This document shows, one piece after another, positions 24,465 to 35,030 of a DNA stretch of 64,000 nt (within the stretch, counting starts at the first letter, position 1; every line of letters starts with the position of its first letter). Below the pieces are notes generated by a model. The model was given only the letters and a program-made list of their open reading frames with translations, was not told the origin of the DNA and made no database searches. Source of the stretch: Capitulum mitella (Eukaryota > Arthropoda > Thecostraca > Pollicipedomorpha > Pollicipedidae); assembly GCA_030062745.1 (NCBI GenBank), contig CP099841.1, positions 22,385,398 through 22,449,397 on the forward strand, in the 5' to 3' direction. Position numbers and translations under genes: made by a program.

Positions 24465-27400
24465 GTTATATATTACACAGTATTACATACGATCTCAAAG
24501 TTTCAATCCACGTAGGTAAAAGTAAAAAACATGCCCCTTGTAAGTAATGGATAAAGATTCTAGCGACGACGGTTTTATCCGTGAAACAAACCGATGCAAG
24601 ACGAACTGCTTCATAATACATGGTAAAATGCCACATGGCTAACGGCATGAACGGAGAACTTATGATTTACGGCCACTACCCAGTGTCAACGTAATACTCT
24701 CGCAGGGTGTCGAAGAATTGAGCAAAAATTAGCAGACGGAAGAGCCTCTTTCATCCGAGACGCGAAATGTCTAGCTAAAAGGTTCCGATTACATTCCAAA
24801 ACTCCCGTGGAAAAAACTGGTTTTCTTCTGCTTCGCCATACTAATCCCATGGAGTGACATTCGAGTCATAGGCATAGCATCCACAGGCAAGCTCGAAGGG
24901 ATGAGCTAACCAACGCTAGTGAAAGGACCAGCATCACAGTTCATATTGACAGATCCACGTAGGAGAGGATGACTCTACAGAGGACACGGGCCCGTACCTG
25001 TGATTACGAACACTGGCTCTTCGTCACGTTTAGGGGTCTTGATGTATGTGTTGGTCTCAGCGCGAATATTCTTGATCTTTCCACCTGGAAGCGGCACACA
25101 TGTAAAGATACGGTAACATCTTCGGCAAACGCCGAATACGGGCACTTGCTCTCAATTGCTACCTTTGTGGACAGGCGGAAAACTGAGACTGAGACAAATC
25201 GCATCGCAATAGCAAACGCAGATCCCAGCTGTACGAAACGTGTTGAAACACCACCAGCCAAATCAAACAATCATCCGAGAGGCTCCCCATGCCCAGCATG
25301 AAATCCCTCTCAGCGGCGCGAAACGCAGAACGGCGAAACTCCTTTCTCCTCCGACAACCCAGCCTTCCGATCGCAATCGGCTCCGCGTTCCATTCTTCAA
25401 TCTCCAGGCGCCGGCAAACAAGCACAACAAATCTACACCAATATTTCTACAGACGACTTCGGCTGTCCGACGCCCGCCGGCAGCGGCAGCCGCATCCCAG
25501 CGGCCGTGGACCGCCGTCGTCGCACATGGCAAGCCCGGCCTTTTTTGGCACCTATTTATCACCACCCCTCGGTCGAGCCGGTTATGGATGGATTGGGGCC
25601 GTGACTGCACTTGCTTGAAGCTGCATGATCAATGTTCAGCAATCTAACGCGTTAAAATTCACAATGGGGGATTTAACTACGGATGAAACGGCCGAAAAAG
25701 GGACGGCAGCTAACTCTGCAACTTACCTCATTTGCCAGGACCAACCAATATTTCGACCACAAACACACACAACCTCCTTTATATCAGAAGGAAGTTCGGG
25801 TTTACATGCAAACTATGTATATATCACTCAAGACTCAGTGTTTCAGCAGACAATCTATGGCTGAGACGTTGAGTCTTGGTTATTACATACATTTTTTGAC
25901 GTCTGTACAACCAACTCTTCCGGCACAAAGGATATATACTTTTTGTAATCCTACCTATAGCCCGGGAACCTGTGCACAACATTTTTTGTTTGACTTTACT
26001 CAACCAATACTTTAGCGCGATCCAGCATCCTCACTACCCACTAGGCAAACTGCAGTATTCATTAACTGATTGTGGGAGTCAACGCGCAGCACTCGTTATA
26101 CCTATTATCAATGTGATGCCAGCAGTGGTACCCCTCCCCCGTCGTGAAGCAAAGCCCCATCCCCGGCAATTTGACGCAGCTATCACCTTTCGAGGTTCGT
26201 CACGGTGAAGCCCGAGCAGACTTTTGCAATAAAACACGGACCGAAAATCCTAACTCCACGATGCCGATCAGTTTCAGAGCTACGCTGTAACAAACCACGG
26301 CGGTGCACATTTTCGCATGTCAACACAAACGATCATTTCTCCCGCCCCAGACAAGCTACACATCCGTAATTTCGACTGCGCGGCGCTGAGGGGCCACGAT
26401 CTGCCATGATCCTCCGGCCGTCGGCAGCCATGCTGCGGGTCGGTCACGCCGCTGCAGACGCACGACGGCCCGCACGGCCACGACGGCCCCCAAGGCGCCG
26501 CGGCACCACGGCAACGCTGCCCCGGCGGCTCACGACAAAGCCAACATCCTGCTGGCCGGTCTCGATCAGGTCTGCCTTTGCACCGGAGACGCATCCAACA
26601 CCCCGGCGGCGGCCCATCGAGCCATATTCGCGGCACGACAGCCGCGAGGCACGCTCCGATCTTCATAGCGCGGGCCGCTCCCAGAGTCCGGCACCGGGTT
26701 ATATCGCTATCAGACACTCATATGGCCCATAAAGGAAAATCGGCGCCAAACCAGTTTTGTGCAGAGCGCCGCCGGCGGCGGGAGGCGGCCATGAGGCGCC
26801 GCGGATTAGCCGCGCTGCTTCCGGCCGCCGTGGACTGTCGTGAGCCCCCCCCCCCGTACCCGGCGCGCAGCTGTCCACCGCGCCGGCAGCAGGCGAGCAG
26901 CCGCCGCGGCCGCAGATGCCGGCGGCCGCCGGCCGCGCGGGGTTCAAGGGCGCCGGTCTGCGGCGCCGGCCCGCCGAACGTGGGGGAGGGGAGCCGCGCG
27001 CTCACACGGAGCCACCACGTGGCCGCCCGCCGAGCCGCAACAACGGGAGCGCGCCAAGCGCGCGAACGGCTCCCGTCCGGGTTCGCGCCAAAACGGGCGG
27101 TAGCAGAGTCCGCCAAAGGTGTCTGACTAGTCCCGAGTTGAGCATAATAACTGCTTTATCAGAAAATGACTAAACCGCAAACGGCTGAACCCACAATCGG
27201 CTTATATTTCAGGGCCAGATAGTTATAGCGATTGGTCCACACGATGAAGCCACTTGGAATCTTCATTCTTTTCATTTTATATTTATTTCAAATGTCGTAA
27301 AGCTTCCGTTTACCTGAAACGTTGCGTACTGCGAGACAAATGCTCATACCACAAACACACGTGGCGTTCTTCAGACATACAAGACATAAAGCAAGGTAAT

Positions 27401-29043
27401 GCTGAAAAATACGGCATTAAGTCCACAACCACTTGCTGACAACGAATTTCAACATGCATTCTGTCGAAAGATAATTCTTCCGTAGCACAAAATCTGTAAG
27501 TACGTTGCGAAATAAGTTAAAAAAATTTGCATTTATGTTAAACAGCATATCAAAAATGTTCCGCTTCACTCGCAGGAAAAGACGGCTGTCCATCCGCGCT
27601 GACATGCATGAGCTGCGACGCCGGAATAACTAATACGGAGCGCCGTCACACCAATGCGACGTCTACAAGCCGCCCTGCTGCGACTCAGATCAATCGCGGG
27701 AGTGCGATCATGGGACGTTTCTAGCGTCAGCAAAGTCAAGTCCAGATCGCGATACGCGCCACGCGCTGGGGCCAACGGCGCGCCATCCGTTTCGGCGCGG
27801 ACGCCGTCTTATCTCGGCGACGGGCCGGCAGACTGTTTATCTTGACCCGATAGGACGCGGCGTCCGGCCACGCCGACGGCGGCGGCCGGGGCACGGGCGA
27901 CGGGCCCAAACCGACCGCTGGGCAGACAAGCCGCGCTTAACACCAACCGAAGAGCGCTGAGGAGAGAACTCAGCGGAATGCCAATGAAATACGTGAGCTA
28001 CATTCCCAACAAGCAATTATGTAGCGAGTTCTAACCCTCAATACCAGTAAGAACTATTGAGAATGTTCATCCTTCAAACGCCAAAGGAACGACATAGCAT
28101 TCCGAAAACCATCACAATTTGTAATTACGCGGCATATTTCTCGTCCACTATATCACTCTTCGCGGCAAACATTTACAGCAAACCCCACGACGTTGAACTG
28201 GGTCGCTCCGGTGACCGGCCGGCCGCCCCACGTGGGCCCACCAAACGGCGCGCGGCTCCCCGCCCGAGCCCTTTGTTCACCGGCCGGCTCGCATGGCCAG
28301 CGCGTCGGTGGGCGCCGCCATCTTGGACCGCCGCCCGGGGGCGTCCGCACCGCGGCAGACCGGCCCGCCGGCCGGCATGTGGCGCCGGGCCGGCTGAACA
28401 ACGGCTCAAACGAAACGGCGCGAAGCACACCGGCTCACGGCGGCCGGCGGAACCACGTGGCGCCCATGGTTGCCTCACCTTTCTTTCCGACGATCTCCGC
28501 CACGTGCTCCGACGACGGCACCGGCACGCACTCGGTAGTGTTGGCCTTCATGCGGGAATTCTGAGGCTGCACGCATTCCGAGTAGCAGTCGATGTAAAAC
28601 TGACTGCGAACCTGATCCAGACTCCGGCCGCATGGCGTCTTGAACTGTCCGAAATACTTGGCGTCGTTCTGTAGGTCAAAATCGCGCTGCACTTCGCGGA
28701 TCAGACGAGCAGTCTTTTCTTCCACCCAGATCCCAGGGCCCACTTGGTGTCTGTCTTGGCCCGGGTGGGGGGCGAGCATCACGTAGTCTTCAGCGTTGGG
28801 GGCAATCTTGCCGACCATGATGTCCTTTATGAGCCTGTCGATGCCGAATGCATGGGGGTCGTCGTAGAACTGGTCGCAACGCTCTGCCAGCCAGCGCACT
28901 GCGCGAAGGTACGACCGGTAGAATGGCGAACAGGCATCCACCACGCCGCAATCCCTCGCCGAGTTGCCGCCGTCCCTCGACATACTGCTGTACCTGCCAC
29001 TTCTATAGGATTCGACCTTGCTCATGCCCATCATGCCATCCAT
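20062..29043 (-). CDS. mex3: MEX3-type KH-domain RNA-binding protein (three coding exons)
   Basis: This is a probable cytoplasmic RNA-binding translational regulator. Joining 29043-28479, 25084-24998 and 21095-20062 gives 561 residues; both junctions are phase 1 with GT/AG introns. KH1 (about 168-240) starts [20 protein letters not shown], nearly identical to vertebrate MEX3, and continues [20 protein letters not shown] and [22 protein letters not shown]2 (about 262-330) contains [20 protein letters not shown] and [20 protein letters not shown]. Both GxxG loops are present. The tail is low-complexity, rich in Pro, Ala and Gly, and ends with an SDSGIE motif before the stop. Two features are odd. 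Residues 1 to about 167 are a charged, apparently globular region unlike the short N-termini of MEX3 proteins I know. There is no C-terminal RING, as in nematode MEX-3. The start is the first ATG of the long exon-1 frame. Identity is very likely; the exact start is less sure. Confidence 0.93.
21774..22083. mobile_element. hAT-like MITE, copy 1
   Basis: Ends are CAAGGTTGGAAA and, inverted, CAGGGTTCGAAA. Flanking 8-mers AAGTCACG (21766-21773) and GAGTCAGG (22084-22091) match at 6 of 8 positions, a diverged 8-bp target duplication as made by hAT transposases. The interior is AT-rich and non-coding. It shares its beginning (GTTGGAAA...TTTGGTGTTG) and its end with the copy at 22264. Confidence 0.6.
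22264..22561. mobile_element. hAT-like MITE, copy 2
   Basis: Ends are CAGGGTTGGAAA and, inverted, TAGGGTTAGAAA. Flanks TCGCGTAC (22256-22263) and CCGCGTAC (22562-22569) match at 7 of 8 positions, supporting an 8-bp target duplication. It is non-coding. Independent flank sequences at the two copies show two insertion events rather than one local duplication. Confidence 0.65.
22728..23944. mobile_element. TTAA-flanked piggyBac-type non-autonomous element (copy D)
   Basis: TTAA sits at 22724-22727 and 23945-23948. Terminal sequence CCCGTCCCCGAC on the left pairs with inverted CCCGCGCACGAC on the right. Each end has a subterminal hairpin of a G-run, CAGYTGACTG and a C-run (about 22740-22762 and 23875-23907). 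The interior has no transposase frame. It aligns along its length with copy E at 32 and 35 kb. It is dense in AGGTCA half-sites: about 22860-22910, an inverted pair with 1-bp spacer at 23038-23050, and 23185-23205. Confidence 0.8.
24427..24462 (+). repeat. TA dinucleotide microsatellite
   Basis: About 18 TA units in MEX3 intron 2, roughly 530 bp 3' (minus strand) of the 87-bp exon. Confidence 0.95.
24998..25084 (-). CDS. mex3: MEX3 coding exon 2 (87 bp, KH1 second half)
   Basis: A short exon bounded by TTCCAG|GTGGAAAG and CACAG|GTACGG. It encodes [20 protein letters not shown] and then EEPVFVIT, colinear with the KH1 middle of MEX3 proteins. Both edges are phase 1 and fit the flanking exons exactly. 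It is too short and out of phase to be seen as a stand-alone open frame. Confidence 0.93.
25085..28478 (-). other. MEX3 intron 1 (about 3.4 kb) with CpG-rich blocks
   Basis: A GT/AG intron splitting KH1 inside its GxxG loop. It contains CpG-dense blocks at about 25320-25560, 26400-27110, 27620-27920 and 28190-28450, with no domain in any frame. Such intronic blocks could be enhancers or alternative promoters. One clustered just after exon 1 is probably part of the promoter-proximal CpG island. Confidence 0.8.
28479..29043 (-). CDS. mex3: MEX3 coding exon 1
   Basis: Encodes residues 1-188 plus one base. The donor reads AAAG|GTGAGG. It holds the unusual N-terminal region (for example [20 protein letters not shown]) and the first strand and helix of KH1, ending at VGKK just before the last Gly of the GxxG loop. 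ATG at 29043 has G at +4 and lies in a CpG-rich context. Confidence 0.9.
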
Positions 29044-29189
29044 CGCACTTTGTCCGTCTCAGTCAAAGCCGATCACTCACCCACTCACACCGCAGCCCCC
29101 GCCCGCACGCACACTCGCCGACGCCACAACGATCAGTGCCTGATCCTGCGCGGCGCGCGGCAACCGTCGGCCAAAAATCCGGCGCGCGC

Positions 29190-29280
29190 TAGGCGCCTGC
29201 TGATTGGTCCGCCCGGTGCAGCTGCGCCGGGTAGACCAATCAGCGTCGGCATTGGCTCGATCGTTTTGGCGGGCTTTTCG
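29190..29280. promoter_or_regulatory. Palindromic CCAAT-box cluster upstream of MEX3
   Basis: CTGATTGGTC at 29200-29209 is the exact reverse complement of GACCAATCAG at 29234-29243, a perfect pair of inverted NF-Y-type CCAAT boxes about 157-200 bp upstream of the MEX3 ATG. A third ATTGGC follows at about 29250, and TTTTGGCGGGC (about 29264-29274) resembles an E2F site. Position, CpG richness and spacing fit a TATA-less proximal promoter for MEX3, possibly bidirectional. Factor binding is inferred from motifs only. Confidence 0.5.
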
Positions 29281-31463
29281 TGTGAGTCTCTGTTGCAGCT
29301 GGCGCGGTGAGCGGCCACGTGCTTGGTATGAGGCCGCGGCCACGCGGGACCGGGGGCCGTTGAGGTGAACAGCTGCAGGGCTGCTATTGGAAATGTGGAA
29401 CGCAGGGCAGCCGGCGCTGAGGCTTCCAAGGCCACCGTCTGGAAAAGAAATCGGTCAGCAGCGGCCGCTGTCTGCCTGCGGTTCGAAAGCGCGTAGAACA
29501 GCCAGCCGTGTAAGATTTTGAAATCGTCGGGGAGCAATTTCGGTGAACGTTTCTTCCTGGTAGCACCGTGGGGCTCACGACAAGATCTACTGAGGTTATC
29601 AGGCTACCGGACTGCATACACTCCTGGTTACGGCGTACGAACGTTTTTAGAGTTAGCCTTACCCAGTTATCAATGAAATCAAATGAGGTAATTACCGGAC
29701 ATGAATTCTGTATGTCATTCGCATCCATTGAAATCGTATGGTCAGGAATGGTGCCAGCCTCAGTGGTGACGCCACGTATTCAGAACAGCGGGGCAGGCAA
29801 TATTTTCGAGTCCTTTCCACGCATCACCATTTGGAACCATCTGCGTCTTAGAACAGCGTTAAGTCGGTTACTCTTGTAACCCGTGATGAGATGCTCCAAA
29901 ATTATTTTGGATGCTCGTGTCGTTCACTTATCAAGCAGTCATTCTATGCAACATATAGGCGTAAGCCTTGAAGTTGAGCAATGCCCCTACGATTGACATT
30001 AACGACGAACTGACGCCTTTAATATACACTGAAATTCCACTCATGTGCCCTAAAAAAAAATCATCTGATGACTGCTGAGTTTTCTCCTCTTGAGTTCCCT
30101 CGTTGGATTACACTTCATTTCTAAAAATCGTGATTTTTCAGCGGGGGTCATTTCAGACCCTGCTGGAGCGCTTGCCGGGTGCATAGAACACCGCATGTGG
30201 CTGAAGGTGCTTTCTCACCTTTTGCCATTGATTGCATATTTCAGTTTCCTCGGTTGTAGCAGGGTGGTCATCAGGAAAGTCAAGGGGGAACGTATTCTCC
30301 TATGACAATTTTTCATTTCTGCCACTGATAAGGTTTAGGTTGCCGGATGTTTCGCATTTTCGCGATATTTTTCAGCTTTCTATCCCTGTGATCAAATCTT
30401 CACCACAGTTCTATTTGGTCTGTCAGTCTTTTAGACTTGAAACTGTCGGTTGTATACGTTTTCAGAACACCGTTGCATTAAAAAAGGTTATTGCATGTGG
30501 CACCCGCAATAATCCGAGAGGAAAAAACTGACATATCTTACGTTAGCTAAACTGCCCGAATCTGAAGCAGTTCTCAGCAGTTTGCAAATCCATTTACATT
30601 GCATTCTTGCTTTAATTAGCACCATGTAAAGCCTGGGCCCTTTGACACTTATCAAATGATATCGGCAGCCTGCTTTAGATTCTCACATTCAGACATAGCA
30701 AATTAATCATTAAGTGTTCCTTATCATTGAGCTGTAAGATCTCGAGGCAGGGATGTGGAACTTGGTAGCAGTGGGGAGCTGCCGTCCAAAAATTAAGAGA
30801 AACAAATCATTTTGCAAGTTCTTACGATGCCTCACAGAAAGAAAGAAACGCTTTTTTCCTCTCAAGATCGTCGGAGTGTTCCGACTTTGAAACACTGTCA
30901 CCGGGAGTGGTAACCATCTCGACGTCATGACCATTTCTGGGACCCGGAAGAGTTTTTCTCTAGCTTAGATCTTCTTAACACCGTCAGGTTTGGTGGCCGC
31001 CAAAACCAGATTCCTTCTTCTAAGCACTTGGAAGGTCATGTTATCATGATTGCCGGTTCTGGTGTCGAAGGACGCATTAACTGGCTTTGCTTGCCTTCGC
31101 CACTCCCTAAAGGTCTAGCCGACCTCAGAACTGGCCCACGAAAATGCAAAAGGGTTCTAGAGCTACCATTCTGATAAGAGGACTTACCCATTGGGGACAG
31201 GCTCTCCGAAGCCCACAGGTGCCCATGCTGCTGAGTGGAACTCGGCAGTCTCGGAAGATCGATCCAGTATTGCATCTTCCCCGCCAGAAATCCGTGGGGT
31301 CACCCCTGATTGGCCGCCGCAGGATGGATCCGGACTCTGTTTGGATGGATTGATGAATGGATGGATCTGATGGATCCAGTCTGATGTTCTCCACAGACGT
31401 CGTTCTGGACCGGCAACTGCTGGGTTTGGAGACCGGCCTCCGGGGGACCGCAGCATGGGATAT

Positions 31464-31583
31464 GAGTACCTGCGGGAGATCGCAGCCTGGCGGAAGATCA
31501 CGGCCTGGCGGGAGATCGCAGCCTGGCGGAAAATTACGGCCTGGCGAGGGATCGCGGTATGGCGGGAGATCACAGCCTGACAA
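31464..31583 (+). repeat. 18-bp minisatellite
   Basis: About six to seven units of the form CCTGGCGGAAGATCACGG / CCTGGCGGGAGATCGCAG alternate. The period is a multiple of three, so both strands stay open and encode six-residue repeats, but the sequence lacks any other coding sign. Confidence 0.75.
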
Positions 31584-31686
31584 TTGGGGACGGGTCCGCA
31601 GCCTGACAGCATCGGCCGACCGATCAGCTGGAGCTCGGAGCCCGACAAACAGCGACGGCGGAAAAGGGGGGGGGGGCAGGAGGCGG

Positions 31687-31716
31687 TTGCCCCCCAGCCG
31701 TCAGGCTGGGGGGCAA
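31687..31716. repeat. Perfect 13-bp stem, 4-nt loop hairpin
   Basis: TTGCCCCCCAGCC (31687-31699) and GGCTGGGGGGCAA (31704-31716) are exact reverse complements around GTCA. It is flanked by further poly-G and poly-C runs, as in the subterminal hairpins of the TTAA elements, but no TTAA-bounded element could be delimited here. Confidence 0.75.
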
Positions 31717-33049
31717 AATTGTGTTTTGTCCCCCCCAGAAATTTCGGTCACTGCATTAAGCGAAATCGCAAAAAATCAACCTTAAGCTATTTACAAAATC
31801 ATTGTGGGAGCATCGGAGATTTACGATAACTGCTTTCGCCAAATTTTAGGACAAATCCGAAGATTTTTCCAGATATGGTAGTCATTAAATTTGATGGCAC
31901 TCGGCACCCATGAGAAGACGCGACGATTCCGGCGATGATTTCAGGAATAATCAGCACAAATGTATGCGGCAGCCTTTTGTACCAAACGTGACGTCAATAG
32001 AGAGAAATATAACCATTTTTGTGGACATTAACCCGCCCCCGACGGGAGCGACAGTTGACCGCCCTTCGAGGCTTTTCCAGGATTGCGAGAGAACGGACAA
32101 ACGCAGCGCCACGAAACTTCGTGTACCTTTTGCATGATCATCTTTAAGCCATGTGTCAAAGTCTTGATCTCAGTTCAAGTAAGGCATCCGACCTAGGTCA
32201 GGTCAAATGGAGCTATGTCCGAAAAAATTAAACGCCCTGTAACTTTTTCGGAAAACAAAATATCGCAATAAAACTTTCAGGGATTAGAGATCTTGATAGC
32301 TTCAAAAAATCTGCTATCTCAGATTTTTCGGAATTTTCCGGGTCATTGACGTTAAGTCAAGCCCGTTTTTAAGACGTCAAGAAGTCTTTGAGTCAAGGTC
32401 AAGTTTACGGCGTTGTTTTTTTTTCGAAAACTGACGTAATTTTTCATAACATTTTTAGTATGAGGTGACGGAGACATCTTATTACCGTCAACGGGCAAAG
32501 GAACAATGACTTTCAGCCATTGACCTGGGGTCAGGTCGAGAATAACTGTTATGAGCCAAAGTGTACCGCCGTCAAAATCAGCGATGAATTACTTAGAACG
32601 GAGTGGACAGCGGCGTAGACAGGATTCCGCCCAGAGGGGGGGGGGGGCAATCGGATCAACGTGGCCCTCGTAACCAATGGGGTCCCTCGCCAAGGGCGGA
32701 TCCAAGATTTCGCCAAGGCGGAATCCAAGGAGGATTGGAGGCGAATGGTCATCGCGGGGCTCCCATTTTTTTGCTCTTCAGACATGAAAAATGATGTAAT
32801 TTTGCTTTTTTACAAGATAAAATAACCGAAAAATTCAGACGCGTCGCCTTACTTCAGAAAATTTGGCGTTTTGTCCCAGAATAAAGCGGCCGAAATTTGA
32901 CAAAAACGGTGAGATTTTAGACGGTTTCGTCCCTCCATCCATCTGAAATGTCGTGTCTGTATCTGTTCCAGGAGCCCGTCTGCCCCCCCCCCCATCCCAT
33001 AGCTTCTGGGATTTTTTTTCAGCTTAGTTTAGGTTTCCTCTTGCAGCTA

Positions 33050-33457
33050 CAGGGACACTTGGTGGTCTCGGACCGTCTGCCATGACAGGGCCCTCTAGTC
33101 GTCTCAGGTTCCTTTTACAGTTTCATGTGTGCCGCGGGACGTCTTAGGCGCTCATTTGGCAGTTTCAGGGGCACCTCGAACAGTCTACGGGACCCATCTG
33201 GAGGTTTCAGGGACGCTTGAGCCATCTCGGGCTCCATCCTGTTGTCCCTTAGACGTATTTGCCGTCTAAGGAGCCCCTCAGGCACTTAAAAAGGCCCTCT
33301 ATAAGTCTCTCTCTGCCGTGACAGAGGCGCCTTTGGCAATCCTCCAGGTCCTTTGGCCGTTTCAGGAGCAGTCTGGACGTCTCAAGGTCTTGTAGTTTCA
33401 GGGACCCCCTGGTCATCTCAGGAGCCCCTATTGCGAGACTTCTTTATGGCTATATAC

Positions 33458-33513
<56 letters not shown>

Positions 33514-35030
33514 CTTCTATATATATCTATATAGAGACTGTTATAGACCCTCATAGCAGTCTCAAATGTCCCTCTCTAACAGTCTCATTGGACCCCCTGT
33601 GGTCCTGAGCACCCCTCTTATCGTCTCTGGGAAACATTTTTGCCATCTCAGGGTTCCTCTGGCAGTTACAAAAGACCTTTTGGCAATTTCAGGGCCCCTG
33701 TGCAGTGTCATAATGTCCTAATGTCATAATGTCATAATGCATGTCCCTGAACGTCTCCGGTGGTCTCCATGGCTGTATCAGGGGTTGTTCTCTGTTACAT
33801 CAGGTATATCTGGCGGCCCTTTAGGACCCCTCTAGCCGTAACAAGGGGCTTTTGCTGGCGCTTCAGGGGCCTCACTGGCAGTCTCAGGGGACTTTGCCCG
33901 TGCCAGGAGCCCGCTTGTTATACTCGGGGACCCTCTGGCCGTCCAACGCACCCATAATACCCAAATACCGTCTCAGAGGCCCTTTTATCGTCTTTGCCTC
34001 GCATGTGTGGCGTACAAGCCCATCTTGCCTTCTCAGAAACCACCTGACCTTCCCGGGGCCACCGGCAGCATCAAGAACCCTTCAAGGTTTCAAAAAGGTC
34101 AGTGTAGCCCATTTGTGGCTCCTCTCGAGGATGAGAAGGTCACCGACGAATCCCCGTTCAGGGGCCCCTCTGGCTGGCCAGGGTCTCCCTATGCCGTGCT
34201 AGGCACACTCTTAAGTTCTTTCCGTCTCAGGTGCCTCTCTAGCAATTTTAGCGTTCTCATGGACCCTTTGCCGTGTTGGGGCCCCTTGCGGTCCCAGGGA
34301 CCCTTGAAGAGTTTCAAGGCCCTTCTTCCCATCTTAGGGGCCATCTTACCGTGTCAGAGTCTCATTAACCAGAGGCCCTCTGACTACATCAAGAACAAGA
34401 CAGTCCGCTTTTCACTCACAGGGGCTCTCTAGGGACTCAGTCCTCATTTTGGCCGTCTCAGGGGCCCTATGAGCCATCTGGTGGTCTCAGGGGCACTCTG
34501 CGTGTTAGGGCCGTGGTGGTCTCAGGGGCCCTTTGGGAGCTTAAGGGACCCTCTATGCTTCTGAGAGGTCAACCCTTCAGGAGGCCTCCCTGGCTGCATC
34601 AAGAGCTCGTCATGTTCTTTTAGAGACCCCGTGAAGCTCATACGGGGCCCCTTCGGGGCTCCTTTTAAGTTTGATAGGGACCTCTTCTCAGGCCTCAGGT
34701 TGGAGGGGGCAATCACCCCAATTGTTCCCCCTTTGGATCCGCGCTTGGCCCTCGGAATCAGTGGGGTCCCATGTGGCTCAAATTCCTGTTAGCTTGTAAA
34801 GGGGTCCCACTGAAGTGTAAAGGGGCCCATGCTCGTCTGTAAAGGCGTTCTTGCCGACCTGGCGGGCGCCTCTTACAAGTCCGCAGGGACATCTCGACAG
34901 GAAAGCAGGGGCCCCTGAATGATCCTTTAGGGGTCCCTGTTGGTCAGAGAGGTCACTGCCTGTCTGTAGACGGCACACTATCCGCCTGTAAAGGACGCCT
35001 GTCGACCTCTGAAGACAGGGGCAGGGGCCT
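33050..35030 (+). repeat. Degenerate tandem array of GTCTCAGGGGCCCCT-like units
   Basis: Roughly 30-bp units built around variants of GTCTCAGGGGCCCTCTGGC repeat, with heavy divergence, for nearly 2 kb inside the hAT-type element. Later units drift to GTAAAGGGGCCC and CAGGGGTCCCT forms. The array is non-coding and looks like an old satellite-like expansion carried by the transposon. Confidence 0.6.
33471..33512 (+). repeat. TA dinucleotide microsatellite
   Basis: About 20 TA units preceded by short CATA units, inside the hAT-type element. Confidence 0.95.

Larger units (their letters stand above)
21096..24997 (-). other. MEX3 intron 2 (about 3.9 kb)
   Basis: A GT/AG intron between the 87-bp exon and the last exon. 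It contains two related hAT-like MITEs (21774-22083 and 22264-22561), the TTAA-type element D (22728-23944) and a TA microsatellite. No exon-like open frame was found inside. Confidence 0.85.
29281..32027. other. Unassigned intergenic DNA upstream of MEX3
   Basis: No gene was recognised. It includes the 18-bp minisatellite and the stem-loop described separately at 31.4-31.7 kb. Open frames here are short and lack domains. Confidence 0.4.

Noticed and set aside
31464-31583. CRISPR-like repeated units
   Set aside because: The 18-bp units are contiguous with no unique spacers, and the window is animal nuclear DNA.
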